Shown in pieces: positions 58,402-64,000 of a stretch of DNA of 64,000 nt. The stretch lies in NCBI RefSeq assembly GCF_958979055.1, contig NC_084892.1, positions 2,993,501 through 3,057,500 on the forward strand, read 5' to 3'. A program made the translations under genes and the position numbers. Each line of letters opens with the position of its first letter. Position 1 is the stretch's first letter. This stretch comes from Alnus glutinosa. Lineage: Eukaryota > Streptophyta > Magnoliopsida > Fagales > Betulaceae. Under the pieces are notes generated by a model that saw only the letters and a list, made by a program, of their open reading frames with translations, was not told the origin of the DNA and did no database searches.

Positions 58402-59586
58402 TCAGAGGAACATGTGTTTAAATTCCCCATTTGCAAGCTGACAAAGCTGATTGTAAGTATGAGTTTCTGCCAGAAAGCAAACATTATCTTCAGAGAACAT
58501 AAAAAGATCATATAAAGCAAGAGGACAAGAACATAGCTAGAGTAATAAGCAACTATCAGATAAATTTTATGCCAAAACTTTAACTTCTGCACACATTACA
58601 GACATGTGAAGGGAATGGCCGCACCATCCAACTAAGCCCCACTACAAGATAACCCAATTAATACTCTCAACTGGCTTGGTCTTTGTGTAATTCCTATAAA
58701 CGAACATTCATCTGCTTTAAAGAATGGGAGAAAGAAAATTATATCTACCAGCTGCTACCAGAGAGCCAATTTCATAGACCTTTTCATCACAGAAAAAACA
58801 TATTATAGTTTTGTCAAGAGTTAACCACCACTTCAGAGCAAAGCTATATTTCTTTTATTAATGAGAACCAGAAATTAATAAGAAATTAGCCACAATTCTT
58901 TTGAACTAATATGAGCAAGCCAATGTTGTTTTTGGGGTTGCTCAATTAAATTGTTTAACTAATGGAGAAAGTACATATCTGCTGGCCATCAAGCAGTAAT
59001 TTAAACTATAATCTAACAATTAGTGGTCCATTGATAACAGATACAGAGTACAAGTTTAATTTTCATATTTATTTCACAGACAATAAAATGTAAGGGTATT
59101 TGGGCATTCTAAAAGTTTAATAAACAACACATATGTCCAAGTGCTAACAGATATATGAACTAGCTTCTACTAAAAGGCATAGGTGCTTATGGATCCAGTA
59201 TAAACTTCTGTATGAGCAATCTTTCAGATAGAAGCAAAAAAAAAAAAAAAATAGTAATGAAAATGCAGTTGATAGCATTGGCTCAGCTCGCCATTACAAG
59301 AATTTTTAAAAATTAGTAAAAAGCACATACCAAATGTGTCACCAAAGTTGGTCCATATTTCAGCATGGATGGATTTCTCACCGTCAGCAATACCAACAAC
59401 CTCAACAAACTTTGAGAGAGGAGAGGTTGGAGAGCCTTTGACAAGTATCTGGTTGTCATCTGTAGATTTTCCTGTAACAACTCCACCATCAGATCGCAGA
59501 ACCTGAATCACCGCCCTAACCCTACGACCAACATACAAGCGCAGCAGCTCCGCATTGACAAAAACTGCAGGGTTTGATGTATCCAT
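58402..59586 (-). CDS. RPA3: Replication protein A 14-kDa subunit (RPA3), two coding exons, 106 aa
   Basis: Coding exon 1 59331-59586 (from ATG 59586; MDTSNPAVFVNAELLRLYVG, RAVIQVLRSDGG, FVEVVGIADGEKSIHAEIW, TNFGDTF) ends at a donor GTATGTGC. Coding exon 2 58402-58466 follows an acceptor GGCAG and adds THTYNQLCQLANGEFKHMFL and stop. The join is in frame (321 nt). Sequence and length match plant RPA3/RPA14, an OB-fold protein that with RPA1 and RPA2 coats single-stranded DNA in replication and repair. An acceptor TTTGCAG lies 3 bp upstream of the ATG, so a leader intron is inferred. The leader exon may be at 63692 or in the duplicated hnRNP leader at about 61800, both upstream on this strand. 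Confidence 0.95.
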
Positions 59587-60591
59587 CTCCTGCAAACCAC
59601 ATAAAGAAAAACTTTAGTCCAGAGCTCCAATACATAATTAGCCAGTGAAAATGTATATTATCTGGTATAATTACTTTACAGAAATTCTGTAAACTGATCT
59701 GTTGACAAAAATCATTGCCTTTTACAAATGTCTCTAGTAAGACACAGGGAAAAAAGAAAAAAGAAAAAGAAAAAGAAAGAAAGACCATAAGAAACAGGCT
59801 CAAAACTACTTTGATCCAGATAACCACTTAGCTAGGCTTTTTAAATGACTTCTTTCCTTGTCCCTCTTGACTTGAAAATTATATACTACAAGTTATCACC
59901 CCTGGTACGTGTGCAATTTACAGTCTAACTGAAGTAGGAAAAGAACTAGAAAGCAGCTGACAACATTTTGTCATTTTTATCTAGCCAGGTATTATAATCC
60001 CGAAATGGGGAGAACAACCGCTTTGCTCAAACTGTACCGTGCCTTCTAGTAGTGGTTGGGTAGAAACAGCAGTACAATACCTAATCATATGGGATAAGTC
60101 CAATGAGAGAAAGGCTTACCATATGCCCTATTACGAAATATTATCACCACTAATGCAAGTGAATTGCACTTACCAAGTACAATTTACATTACTATAGGAC
60201 TCGGACTTCATTCTTTTAAACGCAGTTATTTTGATCTTCACAATCATTGTGCTATCATTCGTTGCCTCCCTCTTGATTCAATTCTAACAAATTAATAACA
60301 TCGGTGGTCTCATATAACTTGTTGGCATAAAGACAGATCACATAACTGGAGGAATAATTGCTTATTGCTGTAATAGTAAAGCAAGCTCTAACCAATGGTA
60401 GAAGAGTCAATGTATTGCATTTGAAAATGAAAAATAGGAAGAAATAGTAACTAATTAATCTTCTAACAAGCATTACACTTACAGGTGAATGAAGATATGT
60501 AAACACACACACAGATTCTCAGTAAATACCGAAGGAAATAATTTTTTGCAAACCCTTCAATGATGAGCTTCCAAAATCATAATCATTTTAA

Positions 60592-62030
60592 TGCGTTGGA
60601 AATTATAAATTGATTATTTTAATGCAGTAACACAATCCAGCCAACGGCAATATACATATATGAGGTAAGATCTGCACTTGAAAAGTTCAATCAAATAATC
60701 GTTGCAGAATAGAAAGACAGCAGCCAGAGACCGGTCATTAGGTTTAATTATGAACTACGAAGACATGGTATTTGTCCAGTCCACAACAATAATTCCAGTT
60801 CCAGACACATTTTCCATGTATATGTAGGTAACCTGAAATTTGAATCTTTTGTTGCCAATCCAACCAATCAAGACAAATCTTCAATTTATATCTTAGTTGC
60901 ATTCTCCGAGCAAGCATCTCAAATCTATTACAGGCATGACATGCACGGTTTCCCATTCAAAAATTCCAAATTAATGGGATTCATGAAAATATCGGTATTA
61001 ATAACGATTTAAGATGCTATTGGATTTATTTGTAGGCATCACATATTCTAAATCCAGAATCTGTATGAGCAAAAGTTTCAAGATTTTGAAAAATAATAAT
61101 AAATAAACAAATAAAAGATCATTTTTTTAGGAAATAAATATGAACAAAAACCACTCAAAACAACAAAATCACAGAGCAATGAAGTTGATAAAATCCTATG
61201 CTGAAAACAATTCTTGGAAAAATAAAATTTTAAGGTCTATTTGGAAAAATAAAACCCTTGATCAGTCGGCCGGTTAGTGAAACTTCCCACCGCTAGCCAG
61301 CAGTTCCGCCGTCGGTAAGGGCTGAAAACCCCTCGAAGGGATTGGTACTCAGCCCTAAAAGCATCAAACCCATACTCATTCTATACCACATCAGGCGCGA
61401 GAAGTCAAACACCAATAATTAAGTAAGACAGGCTACACTACAGCCCATCAGAGACACAAACATTACAAGCACATTTGGTTCACAAATCTTCATTTGATAG
61501 GCCTTAAACAAAAAATTTGTACTTTCATAATCCAATCAAACACTATCTACGATATTGACCTCTTCATAAGCCTCTCTCCACTTTCCATTTACAAACCTAA
61601 AGTACCAAAAAAAAATCGTTTTCACTACCAGCTCCACCTAGAACCAACCCACAACTGAATTCACAAGCTACGAGCTAAAAGAACCATAAACCATTAGAAC
61701 CAAATTCAATAACTAAAAATGAAAGGAAAAGACCAGTTTTTCTATGAGAAAAAGCAAAAATAAATTAGGAATATAAGTTGAGAGAAATTACTTGAGTGCG
61801 GAAAATAGAAAACAAATTAAAGCCCTAGACGTAAACCACTTCGGTTTTTCGTGCTCAAAACCCTAATTTTCCAGTTCTGGAAGTTATAGTGTAGTAGATC
61901 GACTTGATTTTTTTTTTTTTTTTTTTATAAGTAAAGTATATTCAAAAAGCGCAAAGGGGCGCAACCCATAGTAGATCGACTTGATTTTAGTGTGCCCTAA
62001 TGGTCGCGTAACAAGCATGACTTTCGCCTT
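60592..62030 (-). repeat. Segmental duplication, derived copy upstream of RPA3
   Basis: Matches 54461-55822 in the same orientation. It keeps the leader exon, whose donor context changed from CAG|GTAATT to CAA|GTAATT (about 61791), the AAACCCTAA box (61857-61865) and the promoter. It lacks the coding exons and the 440 bp of intron next to them. The size excess of 77 bp equals a 60-bp insertion plus its 17-bp target duplication. Confidence 0.92.
61909..61968 (-). mobile_element. 60-bp LINE 3' tail with a 17-bp target duplication
   Basis: TAGTAGATCGACTTGAT occurs on both sides (61892-61908, 61969-61985). Between them is a T run (poly(A) on the minus strand) and a short stretch that on the minus strand ends CTTTTTGAATATACTTTACTT before the poly(A), typical of plant L1 tails. 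It is absent from the source copy at 55.77 kb. Confidence 0.9.
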
Positions 62031-63691
62031 GTTAAAGCACTCCCAATGGCTTATGCAAATTTTTATGCAAAATGGCTAACAAAAACTCACTTTATCTAAT
62101 TTAGCTAATAGGTTTTAAAAAGCATCATACATCCAATTATCTATTCCTAACTCTATATTATCTAGATATGCTTTCTTTATTCTTTTTTATTACTTTTTTA
62201 AGTATTGTATTTTTCGACTGTCCTTTTTTCAAACGATCATATTTTTCAACTCTCGTTTTGTTAAAACTGTCATTACTCAACAAAAATATGCTGGATAATC
62301 AATCTCCGTGTGTAAAACCATAAACTGAATTAAAAAGTAAACTAAAAAAGATGAATTCAATCTCTGCAAATAAATAACTTATTTGAGCCAAATGAGTTAT
62401 AGCTGAAGTTTCAAATGCTTCATAAGTGGGAAGAAAACTTGTGCCTGCAGAGTTGTATATTTCCCTTGAGAAGAAAAAACATATGCTGTACAGACAAACA
62501 TTAATGATGTGCAATTTACATATCTAGATGTCAAAGCCAACAATCAAGATCTGTAAACAGAAAAGATTTTCAAGTATTGAATAATATAACCCTGAAGAAA
62601 AATCTAACAGAACATGCCAAGTGTATCTGAAAGGCCACAAGGAGGATATATCAATCCTGACAGTTTGAAAGAAAAACAATATCCATATAGAGAGGAGAAA
62701 AGAGAAAGGGGGTAAGTTATAAAACCACAAAAGAACAAGAATCCATAAAATTAGACTTTACATGCAACCAAGGTCAGAATCCAAGTAAGCAAACTACTGC
62801 GATCCACAAAAATTGATGGAAACAAAGAAACCCCCCATCTGGAAAATGATAAGCCAAATAAAACTATCTCAAATGCTTAAAATCCATATATCAATAGGCT
62901 GTTCTTATAACAATGAAATCAGCACGAAGCTTAAAAAAAAAATCTCTAATCTGCAATGACAGAAGCGTGGCATGCCCGATTCCATGCCAAAATGATAAGT
63001 GTGAAAACCCCAACATCAGGCCGAGGCCTTCACCTAAAGTAAATTGAACATGTCTTTAAAAAATCAACAACTCATCCAAATATACCAGTTTCAACAGTCA
63101 ACACCATTTCAACATGACAAGGCTTTGATGCACAGACTTGGTGCATTTATCATCACTCAATGCTTTAAACCAGAAGCAAATGACAGCAACAAAGAAATGA
63201 AAACCGACAAGCTGCATACTCAAATCAAAACACAATACATAATTTTGGATGAAACCAAAACACAAAGCTACTGGCAGCAGCAATTTAACATCTTTCACTA
63301 ACCAAACCCAGATTTGTCGATGAAAAAACTGAAGTGAACTTTGAAAGCCCAACAAATCAAAGCTCTTTTTGGCCCTTAGTAGAACTAACCCAGTTCTTCT
63401 ATCCTTCCCTCTCAATATTCTATCCTCCCACTGGAATGCATTATCCATTCTCTTTCTGTGTACAGACCTTCAGTAGCATTTTGCTAACAGGTACAGAACT
63501 GGGTGTATACTAAATTCATGGGTATCACTACAATCTCAAAATTCATGGGTATCACTACAATCTTGAAATTTCACGGATGTAATGGTACAAAAACGAAAAG
63601 AACAGAGAACAAAAATACAGTAAATTTCGTGGACGTAAAGAGCCCAGAAAAATTATGAATGAAAATGAAAAATTGATCGGTGATAAATTAC
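62031..63691. other. Upstream intronic or intergenic DNA of RPA3
   Basis: Begins with CACTCCCAATGGCTTATGC, a word typical of one MITE end, but no partner end was found. The rest is AT-rich with no supported gene; frames at 62299-63448 are not recognised. Confidence 0.5.
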
Positions 63692-63930
63692 CTTTTGGTC
63701 GTGAAGAAGAAAAACCCCAAACAAATTTGACCCAAATCGATGAGGGCTTCGTGAAGAAAGAAGGAAGAAGATCTTAAAAACAGTAACGAGAGAGAGAGAG
63801 AGAGAGAGAGAAATACCTTCAGCTCGAAAAACACAGAGAGAGACGCGGAGCCGAGAGAAATACGCGGGAGAGAAGAAGAGGGAAAGAAAAGGTGGAGGGA
63901 AAGGCCAAAAAAGAAAAAGAAAAAAGAAGC
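63692..63930 (-). promoter_or_regulatory. Candidate leader exon and promoter, probably of RPA3
   Basis: On the minus strand a CT-rich, leader-like stretch ends TTCACGACCAAAAG followed by the donor GTAATTTATC. A second donor-like CTGAAG|GTATTTC lies at about 63815, next to a (GA)n tract at 63789-63811. No coding frame follows until RPA3, whose ATG is preceded by a splice acceptor, so this is the natural candidate for its leader, implying a leader intron of about 4.1 kb. A gene outside the window is not excluded. Confidence 0.45.
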
Positions 63931-64000
63931 AGACTTTTCGCCCGTGTAAAAGAAACAATAATAAATAAATAAAAGACCCAATGGCTAATCTAATTTGCAT

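Overview
This window is plant nuclear DNA, most likely from a eudicot tree or shrub of the rosid type (inferred from protein families and repeat content; the species cannot be named from sequence alone). It is AT-rich, gene-poor and full of small transposons, many with target-site duplications (TSDs) that can be read directly. No prokaryotic feature, CRISPR array or true rRNA/tRNA gene is seen.

Layout. (1) 1-346, minus: first 115 codons of an uncharacterised conserved plant protein. (2) 347-13094: long intergenic stretch with a tandem duplication (1341-1867), a solo LTR (2174-2781), a hAT MITE (4671-5132) and microsatellites. (3) 13095-14255, plus: single-exon glutaredoxin-domain protein with an N-myristoylation signal and a cysteine-rich zinc finger. 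(4) 16148-43105, plus: F-box/DUF295 array made of one 3'-only fragment, three long copies and one broken copy. The ORFs alone miss a 5' exon for these genes: an 11-codon basic exon (MAGKKRRKLKS) lies about 1 kb upstream and joins in frame for the copies at 28877 and 41004. Into this array have gone a Cassandra TRIM (5S-like sequence), two related hAT elements whose empty sites survive in the sister unit, a nested pair of Mutator-like elements, and a block at 32.5-35.5 kb holding fragments of three unrelated host genes (GH36 raffinose-synthase type, PPR, RS40-type SR protein), all on the minus strand. Next to that block is a gag-only LTR element that itself contains a hAT insertion. (5) 43106-49357: more transposons, including a hAT element followed 33 bp later by a poly(A) retroposon with 13-bp TSDs. 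(6) 49358-55790, minus: eight-coding-exon hnRNP Q/R-type RNA-binding protein (504 aa, three RRMs), related to LIF2. (7) 58402-59586, minus: RPA3, the 14-kDa subunit of replication protein A. A 1.4-kb copy of the hnRNP gene's promoter, leader exon and first-intron DNA lies upstream of RPA3 at 60592-62030.

The genes do not form a pathway. The main story is local duplication: an F-box family growing by unequal exchange while transposons mark the order of events, and a duplicated promoter/leader that may now sit in the RPA3 transcription unit. Exon joins were read by eye from splice-site dinucleotides and reading frame; none was tested against RNA.
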